Counted from the first letter of the stretch, positions 1-8,947 are shown. The stretch is 64,000 bases of DNA from an uncultured beta proteobacterium (GCA_903823025.1 CAIJRK010000055.1:1-64000); one strand, 5' to 3'. The notes: a model not told the origin generated them from the sequence alone. Numbers and translations are program-made.

Positions 1-210
1 GCGCAAGGCATGCAGGTCATCATCCCCAGCAAGGCCAACCGAAAGATACAACGCCCCCTGGATAAGGAGCGCTACAAAGCCCGCCATCTGGTTGAAAACC
101 TCTTTCAGCGCATGAAGGTTTTTCGTCGCGTGGCGACCCGCTTTGACAAGCTTGACACCCGCTACCTGGGCTTTGTGCACATCGCCGGCATCATGAAGTG
201 GATTCATTGA
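1..210 (+). CDS. IS5-family transposase, C-terminal fragment
   Basis: This is the last 69 codons of a DDE transposase that catalyses cut-and-paste movement of the element. The fragment contains YKARHLVENLFQRMK, an exact match to the IS4/IS5 C1 signature Y-(2)-R-(3)-E-(6)-K, so the Glu is the third catalytic acidic residue. The frame is open at base 1 (codons A-Q-G before the first ATG at 10), so the protein begins upstream of the window; the ATG at 10 is internal. Nothing shows whether the full element is intact. Confidence 0.85.
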   Translation, partial: AQGMQVIIPSKANRKIQRPLDKERYKARHLVENLFQRMKVFRRVATRFDKLDTRYLGFVHIAGIMKWIH

Positions 211-226
211 ACTTTCCGAACAGGCC
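209..226. repeat. Putative terminal inverted repeat of the IS
   Basis: GAACTTTCCGAACAGGCC begins at the transposase stop codon (TGA at 208-210) and ends directly before CTAG. Its reverse complement, starting GGCCTGTTCGG, resembles the outer ends of IS427-group elements. The partner repeat is off the left edge. Confidence 0.6.
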
Positions 227-571
227 CTAGAGGATTTCATCAAAGTCTTTCGTGCACTGGTCTCTTCGATTGATCATTTTGACTTGGTTTGTAAAGAGTT
301 CAGGGACAGGGACGGGTACAGCGAGCATCCTTTGGACGTAGAACGTCGTATGGATGGACTGCTACGGGACAAAGGTTTTCAAAATCGTGATGTGAGGGTT
401 GTCGCGTTGAAGGGGTCAGCCAAGAGTTTTCATGACCGTCAAATTGACGTGCTGACCGTGAGCAATGAAGGTTGCGATGAATTCCACCGGTTCTTTCTAA
501 CCGGTGGAATTGACTACCTAATGGATGAGAACGCAGAGACCAAAGTATTTCATATACAGATAGCAGAGTAG
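227..571 (+). pseudogene. 3' remnant of an unrecognised gene interrupted by the IS
   Basis: The reading frame is open without interruption from inside the IS end (first stop upstream at 194-196) to TAG at 569-571. From the IS junction it reads L-E-D-F-I-K-V-F-R-A and continues as a charged, soluble-looking protein of about 114 residues. The only internal start of note is TTG at 284, which has no good ribosome binding site, so this is more likely a 5'-truncated gene than a small intact one. I do not recognise the family; no membrane segment or catalytic motif is visible. The end runs to within 6 bases of the convergent carbonic anhydrase gene. Confidence 0.55.
480..511. repeat. Perfect 13-bp inverted repeat (hairpin) inside the truncated gene
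   Basis: Arms AATTCCACCGGTT (480-492) and AACCGGTGGAATT (499-511) are exact reverse complements around the 6-base loop CTTTCT. It lies in the coding frame of the truncated gene and about 67 bases beyond the stop of the convergent carbonic anhydrase gene (578), so it could act as a factor-dependent or processing signal for that transcript; no T tract follows on either strand. Confidence 0.7.
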
Positions 572-577
572 TCGTCG

Positions 578-1300
578 TTAATTGTCAAGCTTCGTCGATT
601 TACACACCCGATAACTCTCGTCAATTTCATTGAACACAGGCGTGTTAATCGAGTCTTTAATCTCCTGATAAGGGCCGGTGCCGCTGTGCGAGGCGGTGGA
701 TGCCGGAATAAAAGCCCCACTTTTAACGTCAAACACGTGCACCTCACCCTCTTCAATCACGTAGTGCCAACCATGCAACGCCACGGCGCCGGTCTCAACC
801 TGCTCGCGCACCATCGGATACCCCATTAAGCGCTCCAGTTGCAACACCACGGCGCGCTGTTCGGTGCGGCGCAAGGCCTCGGGTGTGACTTGTACCGGCA
901 GTGCTGCCTCGCGCCCCAGCTCCAGCCAGGCCGCCAGATTGATGGCGATCGGATCAATCTCTTCATAGAGCGCCCGAATGCCCCCGCAATGGCTGTGGCC
1001 GCACACAATAATGTGGGAAACCTTGAGGTTCAACACCGCAAACTCAATCGCCGCAGCGGTGCCGTGGTAGCCCGCTGAACCGTCATAAGGTGGGACAAAA
1101 GCGCCCACGTTGCGCACAAGAAACAGTTCGCCAGGTCCCGTTCCGGTTAACAGGTACGGAACCAGACGCGAATCTGAGCAACCAATGAACAGAATGGTCG
1201 GGTGCTGCCCGTTCTTGACCAGGTCCTCAAAGTGTTCTTGCACGCCCGGAAACGTGTGGTCGTGAAAGCTGCGAATGCGCTCCAGTAATTCGTCAGGCAC
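578..1300 (-). CDS. Beta-class carbonic anhydrase
   Basis: Zinc enzyme interconverting CO2 and bicarbonate in the cytoplasm; 240 residues, normal for the beta class. The expected ligands and dyad are present: Cys41 and the Asp43-Arg45 dyad in CSDSR, then His102 and Cys105 in GHSHCGG. The start is GTG at 1300, preceded by GAGGT at a proper distance; there is no ATG nearby. It is the last gene of the nitrate reductase run, 22 bases after the PPIase, which suggests co-transcription. It could also be annotated as a cyanate-operon type (CynT-like) enzyme, but no cyanase gene is present here. Confidence 0.93.
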   Translation of the reverse strand: MPDELLERIRSFHDHTFPGVQEHFEDLVKNGQHPTILFIGCSDSRLVPYLLTGTGPGELFLVRNVGAFVPPYDGSAGYHGTAAAIEFAVLNLKVSHIIVCGHSHCGGIRALYEEIDPIAINLAAWLELGREAALPVQVTPEALRRTEQRAVVLQLERLMGYPMVREQVETGAVALHGWHYVIEEGEVHVFDVKSGAFIPASTASHSGTGPYQEIKDSINTPVFNEIDESYRVCKSTKLDN

Positions 1301-1322
1301 GGAAACTTACCTCAGGCCTTGC

Positions 1323-2114
1323 TTACTGCACCAGCGGCGAGTCAGCAGCGTCTAAATCCACTCCGACCAGAACGGCTTGACCGGCCAAAAGCTGCAAGTA
1401 TTGGCGCAAGGCGGTGATGTAGGTTTTCTGGCGCAGCGACATCGACACGGCACCATGAACGGCTTCAAACGCTTGTTCAACGCCCGGCTCACGCGCCAGA
1501 ACTTCCACCACATGCAGACCAAAGCGGCTATGCACCAGGCGCGGCAAAACGCCAACCTCGGCATGACCAAAAAGTTCTTTGGCAAATTCCGGCGCGCAGT
1601 CTGCGGTACTGAGCCAGCCCAAGCTGCCACCTTCTGCGCCACTGGGGCAATTGGACAAAATGCCCGCCGATTTGGCAAAGGTGTCTTCGGTGTTGTGGCC
1701 GTCATGACAGCGCACATCGAGCAGCGTGGTTTCGGCGCGGTTGCGCAGCGCCACCACGTCAACGCCTTGCGTCACGGCAAACAGAATGTGCCGCACATTG
1801 ACCCGCTCACCCGTGCTGTAGATCGCCTGGTTGGCCGCGTGGTGGCGTCGGCACGCCGCATCGGACGGCTCGGGCACTATCAGGTTTTTTTCCAGCAAGG
1901 TTTCGATGGCGCTGGACGCTTCTTCGCTGAGAACGCCATCGGTAGAAGGCGTCTCGTTGTTTGACAGCAAACCTTGTGCGATAGCGGCTTGGCGCAGCAA
2001 CTCTGAGCAGGCGCGTTGGCGCAATTCATCAGCCGAGAGGGGAGCCTCTGCGGTGTTCAATGCCACGCCGTTAATGCAGGCAATTTCCGGCAGGGTTGGG
2101 GTTATCGTTTGCAT
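1323..2114 (-). CDS. Parvulin-type peptidyl-prolyl cis-trans isomerase of the nar operon
   Basis: A 263-residue protein with a C-terminal PpiC/rotamase (NifM/SurA-like) domain at roughly residues 105-210, recognisable from VRHILFAV and the later GGSLGWL and HSRFGLHVV blocks. The N-terminal half is helical and lacks a signal peptide, so it should act in the cytoplasm. I chose ATG at 2114 because AAGGA precedes it and it starts 10 bases after the narI stop; the longer frame to 2174 would overlap narI. A PPIase behind narI is known in several beta- and gammaproteobacterial nar clusters, and a role in folding or maturing the nitrate reductase is inferred, not shown. Confidence 0.88.
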   Translation of the reverse strand: MQTITPTLPEIACINGVALNTAEAPLSADELRQRACSELLRQAAIAQGLLSNNETPSTDGVLSEEASSAIETLLEKNLIVPEPSDAACRRHHAANQAIYSTGERVNVRHILFAVTQGVDVVALRNRAETTLLDVRCHDGHNTEDTFAKSAGILSNCPSGAEGGSLGWLSTADCAPEFAKELFGHAEVGVLPRLVHSRFGLHVVEVLAREPGVEQAFEAVHGAVSMSLRQKTYITALRQYLQLLAGQAVLVGVDLDAADSPLVQ

Positions 2115-2124
2115 GACTTCATCC

Positions 2125-2859
2125 TTAAACGCCAGCGCCAGGACGACGTGGCTGATTTTGATCGGCGGGCACATTCAGGCGGCGAGCGCGCACCACTTGG
2201 GGCGCGCGGAACAAATAACCGACTGTGGCAAAGCCACTCCAAACGTGCACCAGACGGGTGAACGGAAAGATCAGGAAGATGCTCATCCCCAGGAACATGT
2301 GCAGCTTGAAAATAAAGCCTGCCCCCGCGAGGAGCTCCGGCGCACCAGCCTGGAAAGTCACGATGCGCTGTGCCCATTCGGCCAGCTTCATCATCATGCT
2401 GCCGTCCAGATGTTGTGCCGACAAGGGCAGTGTTGCCAAGCCCAGTGCGAGTTGTAGCCACAACAACACCAGCAACACGATGTCGCTGGTTTTGGAGTTG
2501 ATGCGAATGCGTGGCTCAAACAAACGACGGTGCAGCAGCAAGTTCACCCCGATAAAAGCCAGCAGACCGGCGATACCGCCCGACACGATCGCCATCATCT
2601 GTTTGTTGCCCGCGCTGATGAACGCCTCATAAACAAAGTGCGGCGTCAACATGCCAAAAAAGTGGCCAAAGAACAGAAACAACACGCCGATGTGAAACAG
2701 GTTGCTGCCCCAGCGCAGTTGGCCTTGTTTGAGCAACTGTGAAGAATCGCTTTTCCAGGTGTATTGGTCCCGGTCAAATCGAATCAGACTGCCCAGCAAA
2801 AAGACGGTGAGCGCGATGTAGGGAAACAAGCCAAACAAGAAATTATCAAAGGCATTCAT
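2125..2859 (-). CDS. narI: Respiratory nitrate reductase gamma subunit (cytochrome b)
   Basis: Membrane subunit that oxidises quinol and passes electrons through two b haems to NarH. The 244-residue protein has five hydrophobic segments, and the four haem-ligand histidines fall at His56, His66, His187 and His205, identical in number to E. coli NarI. The start ATG overlaps the narJ stop by four bases (ATGA), indicating translational coupling. The C-terminus is polar and basic, as expected for the cytoplasmic tail that contacts NarGH. Confidence 0.97.
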   Translation of the reverse strand: MNAFDNFLFGLFPYIALTVFLLGSLIRFDRDQYTWKSDSSQLLKQGQLRWGSNLFHIGVLFLFFGHFFGMLTPHFVYEAFISAGNKQMMAIVSGGIAGLLAFIGVNLLLHRRLFEPRIRINSKTSDIVLLVLLWLQLALGLATLPLSAQHLDGSMMMKLAEWAQRIVTFQAGAPELLAGAGFIFKLHMFLGMSIFLIFPFTRLVHVWSGFATVGYLFRAPQVVRARRLNVPADQNQPRRPGAGV

Positions 2860-3563
2860 AGTGAGACTCCCTGTTTTGCAGCGGCCTTCGCGTTGGCGTT
2901 GATCGCTTCATTTTTGACAAAGTGAATGGGTTGGGCCTGGCCCGGTTTGGCTTGCCCTTTGGAGGAACAACCATCGAACACAACCGGTTCTTCCCAAGCG
3001 GTATCTATCGGTTCATCCGGCACAACTTTGACAGCGTGCGCGGTTTCTCCGGCCAGTTCCAGCAAGGCACCCAGCACGCTGGCGTAGGCACTTTGGCGTT
3101 GTTCCAGCGCGCTGAAGATGGCGTTGAAAATGTGCGCCATCTCGCCCAGAAAAGCGCGTGCTTCCTTGGGTGGTTGGGTGGACACAAACTCCAGCACCAC
3201 GGGCAAATAGTCCGGCATTTCTCCGGGGCCGAGGTAGAGTCCGGCCTTTTCGTAGGTTTGCGCCAAGTCGATCATGGCGGGGCCACGGTCGCGTGAATCG
3301 CCATGCACATGTTCAAACAAGTGCAGCGATGTCGCGCGACCCCGGTCGAATACTTCAACGTAGTCCGCCTCGTTTTCGAGGGCATCACCTTTTTTGAGCG
3401 TGACCATGAGGGCGTCAAGTTCGGCCAGTCGTGCTGGCAACACGTTCTTGTCGGCGTGCAGTGCGGTTTGCATGTCCGACAAGTCGGCTCGGAGTTCCGC
3501 GTCCGGGTAGGAGAGCAGCCGGGCCAGAACCCGCAGGCTGATGGAAGCATTAGAGAGTGCCAT
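2856..3563 (-). CDS. narJ: Nitrate reductase molybdenum cofactor assembly chaperone
   Basis: Dedicated TorD-family chaperone that holds apo-NarG for insertion of the bis-MGD cofactor and FS0 cluster, then for docking to NarI. The protein is 235 residues, helical and soluble. The family block EHVHGDSRDRGPAM with the preceding YVEVFDRG is present in the N-terminal half, matching the NarJ signature. It begins 3 bases after the narH stop and overlaps narI by four bases, the usual narGHJI arrangement. The C-terminal stretch is variable and low in complexity. Confidence 0.96.
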   Translation of the reverse strand: MALSNASISLRVLARLLSYPDAELRADLSDMQTALHADKNVLPARLAELDALMVTLKKGDALENEADYVEVFDRGRATSLHLFEHVHGDSRDRGPAMIDLAQTYEKAGLYLGPGEMPDYLPVVLEFVSTQPPKEARAFLGEMAHIFNAIFSALEQRQSAYASVLGALLELAGETAHAVKVVPDEPIDTAWEEPVVFDGCSSKGQAKPGQAQPIHFVKNEAINANAKAAAKQGVSL

Positions 3564-3566
3564 GAT

Positions 3567-5090
3567 TCAGACCTCCGCCTTGATAGGAATGGTGCGGCGT
3601 TTGGCGCCGCCAAACAGACTCGCTTCGCTGGTGCCGTCCGAACAACCGCTGCCAAACGAGAAGCCGCAGCCACCGCGCATGTCAAAGGTGTTTTCGGCGT
3701 ATTCGCGGTGTGAGCTTGGAATCACAAAACGGTCTTCGTAGTTGGCAATTGCCATCACGTGGTACATCTCTTCCACCTCAGCCTGCGTCATTTGGACCTG
3801 ATCCAGCGCGGCGGTGTTGATGCGTCCATCCACATGCTTTTCACGCTGATAAGCACGCATGGCCAACATGCGTTCCAGTGCCCGTTCCACCGGTTGCGTG
3901 TCGCCTGCTGTCAGCAGATTGGCCAAATACTTGACCGGAATGCGAAGTTGCTTGACGTCGGGAATTTCACCGTTGATGCCGATGTGGCCCGCGTTGGCGG
4001 CGGCACTGATTGGGGAGAGCGGCGGCACATACCAGACCATTGGCAGTGTGCGGTATTCAGGGTGCAGTGGCAGGGCGACTTTCCATTCCACCGCCATTTT
4101 GTACACAGGACTCTTGCGCGCCGCTTCCATCCATTTATCAGGAATGCCGTCGATGCGCGCTTGCTCGATGACTTTAGGATCATTGGGGTCCAGAAAAATA
4201 TCAAGCTGGGCCTGGTACAGATCACGATCATGTTCCACGCTGGCCGCTTCCTGAATGCGGTCTGCGTCATACAGCAGCACGCCAAGATAACGGATGCGGC
4301 CAACACAGGTTTCCGAGCACACCGTGGGCTGACCGGCTTCAATACGCGGGTAGCAAAAAATGCACTTTTCAGCCTTGCCAGATTTCCAGTTGTAGTAAAT
4401 CTTTTTGTACGGGCAGCCGCTGACACACATGCGCCAGCCACGACATTTGTCCTGGTCAATCAGCACAATGCCGTCTTCTTCGCGCTTGTAGATCGAGCCG
4501 GAGGGGCAGCTGGCGACGCACGCCGGGTTCAGGCAGTGCTCGCACAAGCGCGGCAGGTACATCATGAAAGTGTTTTCAAACTGGCCGTAAATATCCTTCT
4601 GGATATCGTCAAAGTTTTTGTCCTTGCTGCGCTTGGAAAATTCACCGCCCAGAATTTCTTCCCAGTTAGGACCCCATTCAATTTTCTCCATCCGCTGGCC
4701 GGTGATCAGGCTGCGGGCGCGGGCGGTTGGTGTGGCCTTTGACTCAGGGGCCGATTGCAAATGGGCGTAGTCATAGGTGAACGGCTCGTAGTAGTCGTCA
4801 ATTTCCGGCATGTTGGGGTTGGCGAAGATGCGCATCAGCAGCTTCCACTTGGCCCCTTGGCGCGGTTCGATTTTGCCGTTCGCTTTGCGAATCCAGCCTC
4901 CATTCCACTTGTCCTGGTTTTCCCATTCCTTGGGGTAGCCAATGCCGGGTTTGGTCTCAACGTTGTTAAACCAGGCGTATTCCATGCCGGGGCGACTGGT
5001 CCAGACGTTCTTGCAGGTGACTGAACAGGTGTGGCAACCAATGCATTTGTCCAGATTCAACACCATGCCGATTTGTGCGCGAATTTTCAT
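3567..5090 (-). CDS. narH: Respiratory nitrate reductase beta subunit (iron-sulfur)
   Basis: Electron-transfer subunit with one [3Fe-4S] and three [4Fe-4S] clusters. The first Cys group CIGCHTCSVTC sits at residues 16-26 with the E. coli spacing, followed by CEHCLNPAC, then CRGWRMC in which Trp replaces the second Cys, the hallmark of the [3Fe-4S] cluster in NarH, and finally CIFC and the CSETC group. At 507 residues it is full length. AAGGAG precedes the ATG, and the gap from narG is 11 bases. A terminal Cys-rich tail (RGGCGFSFGSGC) is present, as in other betaproteobacterial NarH as far as I recall. Confidence 0.97.
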   Translation of the reverse strand: MKIRAQIGMVLNLDKCIGCHTCSVTCKNVWTSRPGMEYAWFNNVETKPGIGYPKEWENQDKWNGGWIRKANGKIEPRQGAKWKLLMRIFANPNMPEIDDYYEPFTYDYAHLQSAPESKATPTARARSLITGQRMEKIEWGPNWEEILGGEFSKRSKDKNFDDIQKDIYGQFENTFMMYLPRLCEHCLNPACVASCPSGSIYKREEDGIVLIDQDKCRGWRMCVSGCPYKKIYYNWKSGKAEKCIFCYPRIEAGQPTVCSETCVGRIRYLGVLLYDADRIQEAASVEHDRDLYQAQLDIFLDPNDPKVIEQARIDGIPDKWMEAARKSPVYKMAVEWKVALPLHPEYRTLPMVWYVPPLSPISAAANAGHIGINGEIPDVKQLRIPVKYLANLLTAGDTQPVERALERMLAMRAYQREKHVDGRINTAALDQVQMTQAEVEEMYHVMAIANYEDRFVIPSSHREYAENTFDMRGGCGFSFGSGCSDGTSEASLFGGAKRRTIPIKAEV

Positions 5091-5101
5091 CTTTTTTCTC
5101 C

Positions 5102-8100
5102 TTAGGCGTGGTTTGCTGTTGAGGACGAATCAGCTTCATCATCCAACCAGTCCACCTTGTTCATTTTGCGAACCACGACAAATTCATCGCGGTTGGTGCC
5201 GATGGTTCCGTAGTAGTTAAAACCGTAGCTGAACTGCGCATAGCCGCCGATCATGTGGGTCGGTTTGAGCACAATGCGGGTCACCGAGTTGTGGATACCG
5301 CCGCGAATGCCGGTGATCTCGGAGCCAGGGGTGTTGATGATCTTTTCTTGCGCGTGGTACATCATCACCATGCCGGGATTGACCCGCTGACTAACCACAG
5401 CGCGGGCCGCAATAGCGCCGTTGATATTGAACAGTTCGACCCAGTCGTTATCCTCAATGCCGGCCGATTTGGCGTCGTCTTCACTGAGCCAAACGATGGG
5501 GCCACCGCGACTCAGCGTGAGCATCATCAGGTTGTCACTGTAGGTGGAGTGAATGCCCCACTTTTGGTGTGGCGTGATGAAGTTCAGCGCAATTTCGGTA
5601 TTGCCGTTGGGCTTGATGCCCTGAATACCTGCGGTGGTTTTCAGGTCCACCGGCGGACGGTAGCTGGTAAAGCCTTCGCCAAAAGCCGTCATCCACGGAT
5701 GGTCCATGTAGAACTGTTGACGACCGGTCAAAGTGCGCCAAGGAATGTTCTCGTGCACGTTGGTGTAGTTGGCCGTGTATGACACGGTCTCGGACTCAAT
5801 CCCGCTCCAGGTGGGAGAGCTGATGATCTTGCGCGGCTGCGCCTGAATGTCGCGGAATCGAATCTTTTCATCCTCGCGGTGAATCGCCAAATGCGTGTGG
5901 TCAATCCCGGTTTGTTTGCTCAACGACTCCCATGCCTTGACCGCGACGTGGCCATTGGTTTCGGGCGCAAGTTGCAAGATCACTTCGCACGCGTCAATGT
6001 CGGTCTCAATCTTGGGCATGCCGCAAGTCACGCCGGGTTCAGTCACCAGCCCGTTGAGTTCGCCCAGTTGCTTGACTTCAACTTGCGTATTCCAGCCGAT
6101 GCCCTTGCCGCCGTTGCCCAATTTGTTCATCAGGGGCCCGAGTGCCGTGAAGCGTTTGAACACGTTCGGATAATCGCGCTCAACCACGGTGATGTTCGGT
6201 GCGGTTTTGCCGGGAATCAGGTCAATCTCGCCACGCTTCCAGTCTTGTACGCCAAACGGTTGCGCCAGTTCGGCGGGGGAATCGTGCATCAAAGGCGTCA
6301 ACACCATTTCGCGCTCAACACCCAAATGGCCGACGCACACTTCGCTGAATTTTTCGGCAAAGCCTTTGTAAATATCCCAGTCGCTGCGTGACTGCCAAGC
6401 CGGGTCAACCGCCGTGGAAAGCGGGTGAATGAAGGGGTGCATGTCGCTGGTGTTGAGGTCGTTCTTCTCGTACCAGGTGGCGGTGGGCAGCACGATGTCG
6501 GAGTACAAGCAGGTGGTGCTCATGCGGAAGTCCATCGTGACGACCAAATCCAGCTTGCCTTCGGGGGCCTTGTCATGCCACACCACTTCAGTCGGTTTGG
6601 CTTCATCTTGGCCGAGGTCTTTGCCTTGCACGCCGTGGCTGGTGCCCAGCAGATGCTTGAGGAAATATTCATGGCCTTTGCCGCTGGAACCCAGGATGTT
6701 GGAGCGCCACACAAACAGGTTGCGCGGCCAGTTGCTCGGATGATCCGGGTCTTCGCAGCTCATGGTCAAGGAGCCGTCTTTCAGGCTCTTGACGGTGTAG
6801 TCCTTCGGGTCCATGCCAGCGGCTTCAGCGTCGCGCACGACTTGCATCGGGTTGGTTTTTAACTGCGGGGCTGACGGCAACCAGCCCATGCGCTCAGCGC
6901 GCACGTTGTAGTCGATCATGCTGCCGCTGTAGAGTTTTTTGTCCGCCAGTGGTGACAGCACTTCTTCCATGCCCAGTTTTTCGTAGCGCCACTGGTCGGT
7001 GTGCGCGTAGAAAAAGCTGGTGCCATTCATTTGCCGCGGTGGGCGCACCCAGTCCAGCGCAAAGGCCAATGCCGTCCAGCCGGTTTGGGGGCGGAGCTTT
7101 TCCTGGCCCACGTAATGCGCCCAGCCGCCGCCGCTTTGGCCGATACAGCCGCACATCATCAACATGTTGATGACGCCCCGGTAGTTCATGTCAGCGTGAT
7201 ACCAGTGGTTCATGGCCGCGCCGATGATGACCATGGATTTGCCGTGTGTCTTGTCGGCGTTGTCTGCAAATTGGCGCGCTACGGTGATCAGTTGCTCACG
7301 CGGTGTGCCGGTGATGCGCTCTTGCCAAGCGGGCGTGTAAGGCGTGTCGTCGTCGAAGTCTTTGGCGGCCAACTCACCGGGCAGACCGCGCGCGACGCCG
7401 TAGTTGGCCACCTGCAGGTCGAACACGGTGGCGACCAGTGCTTCGCGTTTCTCGCCTTCTTTGCCGAGTGAAATGCGTTGCACCGGCACGGTGCGCACCA
7501 GCACGTTGTTGGCGGCAGCACCCGTGGCGTTGTTGGGAAAGTGTTCGCTTTCAATGCCACCAAAGTAGGGGAAGCCGACCTTGGCGGTCTCAAGGCTGGG
7601 GTTCTCCCCTTCCATGACCGAGAGTTTGAGTTTGACTTCAGAACCGTGGCGCGCTTCCTTGGCCTCAATATTCCATTGACCTTCATCGGCGCGGCCATCC
7701 GGCCCCCAGCGGAAACCGATAGCGCCGTTGGGCAACACGACTTTGCCGCTGTCATCAAAGGCGACGGTCTTCCATTCCGGGTTGTTGGCCGCGCCCAGCT
7801 TGCCATTGAAGTCCGAGGCGCGCACATAACGGTCGGGCACCATGACGGTTTCGCCGGTGGGCAGTTGGTGCTCTTTGAGCATCACCAGCATCGGCATGTC
7901 GGTGTAGCGGCGCACGTAGTTGTCAAAATAAGCGCTGCGGGGTTTGCCACCATCGGGAAAGTAAAACTCTTTCAAAATCACATGGCCCATCGCCATGGCG
8001 ACGGCGGCATCGGTGCCCTGCTTGGGCTTCATCCAGATGTCGGACAGTTTGGCGACCTCGGAATAGTCGGGCGTCACCGCCACCGTTTTGGCCCCTTTGT

Positions 8101-8914
8101 AGCGAACTTCAGTGAAGAAGTGCGCGTCGGGCGTGCGGGTTTGGGGCACGTTGGAGCCCCAGGCAATGATGAAGGTGGAGTTGTACCAGTCGGCCGACTC
8201 GGGCACGTCAGTTTGCTCGCCCCAGATTTGAGGAGAAGCCGGTGGCAAGTCGCAATACCAGTCGTAAAAACTGATGGGCACGCCACCAATCAGCGCCAGA
8301 TAACGGCTACCGGCGGCATACGACACCATCGACATGGCAGGAATCGGCGAGAAGCCAATGATGCGGTCGGCGCCGTGTTGCTTGATGGTGTACACGTTGG
8401 CTGCCGCCACCATTTCGTTCACCTCGTCCCAGCTGGAGCGCACAAAACCGCCCAGGCCGCGCACGGTTTGGTAGTCCTTGCGCTTCTCATCGGATTGCGC
8501 AATCGAGGCCCAGGCATCGACCGGGTCGTTGCCAATGCGGGCTTCACGCCAGAGCTTGAGCAAACGGCCTCGCACCATCGGGTATTTCACGCGGTTGGCG
8601 CTGTACAAATACCAGCTGTAGCTGGCACCGCGTGCGCAGCCCCGGGGTTCGTGATTGGGCATGTCCCAGCGCGTGCGCGGGTAATCGGTTTGCTGGGTTT
8701 CCCAGGTCACGATGCCGCCTTTGACGTAAATCTTCCACGAGCAAGAGCCCGTGCAATTAACGCCGTGGGTGGAACGCACAATTTTGTCGTGCGCCCAGCG
8801 GTCGCGGTAGGCGTCTTCCCAAGTACGGTCTTCACCGGTAGTGACGCCATGGTCGCCGGAGAACGGCTCTTTGGGTTGAGAGAAGTAGCTAAGTCGATCT
8901 AGAAAGTGGCTCAT
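5102..8914 (-). CDS. narG: Respiratory nitrate reductase alpha subunit (molybdenum)
   Basis: Catalytic subunit reducing nitrate to nitrite on the cytoplasmic side. The 1270-residue chain starts with the FS0 motif: His50, Cys54, Cys58 and Cys93, in which His replaces the usual first Cys. The block YDWYCDLPPASPQ carries the molybdenum ligand Asp222, diagnostic for NarG rather than NapA or NxrA of the periplasmic type. There is no Tat cleavage signal, as expected for the cytoplasm-facing enzyme. It lies 33 bases after narK2, so the four structural genes are probably read from the narK1 promoter as well as any local one. Confidence 0.98.
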   Translation of the reverse strand: MSHFLDRLSYFSQPKEPFSGDHGVTTGEDRTWEDAYRDRWAHDKIVRSTHGVNCTGSCSWKIYVKGGIVTWETQQTDYPRTRWDMPNHEPRGCARGASYSWYLYSANRVKYPMVRGRLLKLWREARIGNDPVDAWASIAQSDEKRKDYQTVRGLGGFVRSSWDEVNEMVAAANVYTIKQHGADRIIGFSPIPAMSMVSYAAGSRYLALIGGVPISFYDWYCDLPPASPQIWGEQTDVPESADWYNSTFIIAWGSNVPQTRTPDAHFFTEVRYKGAKTVAVTPDYSEVAKLSDIWMKPKQGTDAAVAMAMGHVILKEFYFPDGGKPRSAYFDNYVRRYTDMPMLVMLKEHQLPTGETVMVPDRYVRASDFNGKLGAANNPEWKTVAFDDSGKVVLPNGAIGFRWGPDGRADEGQWNIEAKEARHGSEVKLKLSVMEGENPSLETAKVGFPYFGGIESEHFPNNATGAAANNVLVRTVPVQRISLGKEGEKREALVATVFDLQVANYGVARGLPGELAAKDFDDDTPYTPAWQERITGTPREQLITVARQFADNADKTHGKSMVIIGAAMNHWYHADMNYRGVINMLMMCGCIGQSGGGWAHYVGQEKLRPQTGWTALAFALDWVRPPRQMNGTSFFYAHTDQWRYEKLGMEEVLSPLADKKLYSGSMIDYNVRAERMGWLPSAPQLKTNPMQVVRDAEAAGMDPKDYTVKSLKDGSLTMSCEDPDHPSNWPRNLFVWRSNILGSSGKGHEYFLKHLLGTSHGVQGKDLGQDEAKPTEVVWHDKAPEGKLDLVVTMDFRMSTTCLYSDIVLPTATWYEKNDLNTSDMHPFIHPLSTAVDPAWQSRSDWDIYKGFAEKFSEVCVGHLGVEREMVLTPLMHDSPAELAQPFGVQDWKRGEIDLIPGKTAPNITVVERDYPNVFKRFTALGPLMNKLGNGGKGIGWNTQVEVKQLGELNGLVTEPGVTCGMPKIETDIDACEVILQLAPETNGHVAVKAWESLSKQTGIDHTHLAIHREDEKIRFRDIQAQPRKIISSPTWSGIESETVSYTANYTNVHENIPWRTLTGRQQFYMDHPWMTAFGEGFTSYRPPVDLKTTAGIQGIKPNGNTEIALNFITPHQKWGIHSTYSDNLMMLTLSRGGPIVWLSEDDAKSAGIEDNDWVELFNINGAIAARAVVSQRVNPGMVMMYHAQEKIINTPGSEITGIRGGIHNSVTRIVLKPTHMIGGYAQFSYGFNYYGTIGTNRDEFVVVRKMNKVDWLDDEADSSSTANHA

Positions 8915-8947
8915 AAGATACCTTCGCAGTAAGCGTTAAAACTGAAA

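Larger units (their letters stand above)
1..226 (+). mobile_element. Right end of an IS5-family insertion sequence (partial)
   Basis: The window opens inside an IS element. The transposase reading frame is open from base 1 and stops at 210, and an 18-base sequence resembling IS5/IS427-group terminal repeats ends at 226. The next four bases are CTAG, a target preferred by several IS5-group elements. The left end and the other target copy lie outside the window, so target duplication cannot be checked. Boundaries are inferred from the repeat and from where the coding signal of the flanking gene resumes. Confidence 0.75.

Noticed and set aside
3759-4742. 327-codon plus-strand frame opposite narH
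   Set aside because: Shadow of narH codon bias; no family resemblance and it spans the conserved iron-sulfur region on the true strand.
7478-8902. Long 474-codon frame on the plus strand opposite narG
   Set aside because: It is antisense to well-conserved narG codons; the translation is His/Gly/Val-rich low-information sequence with no domain or ribosome binding site.
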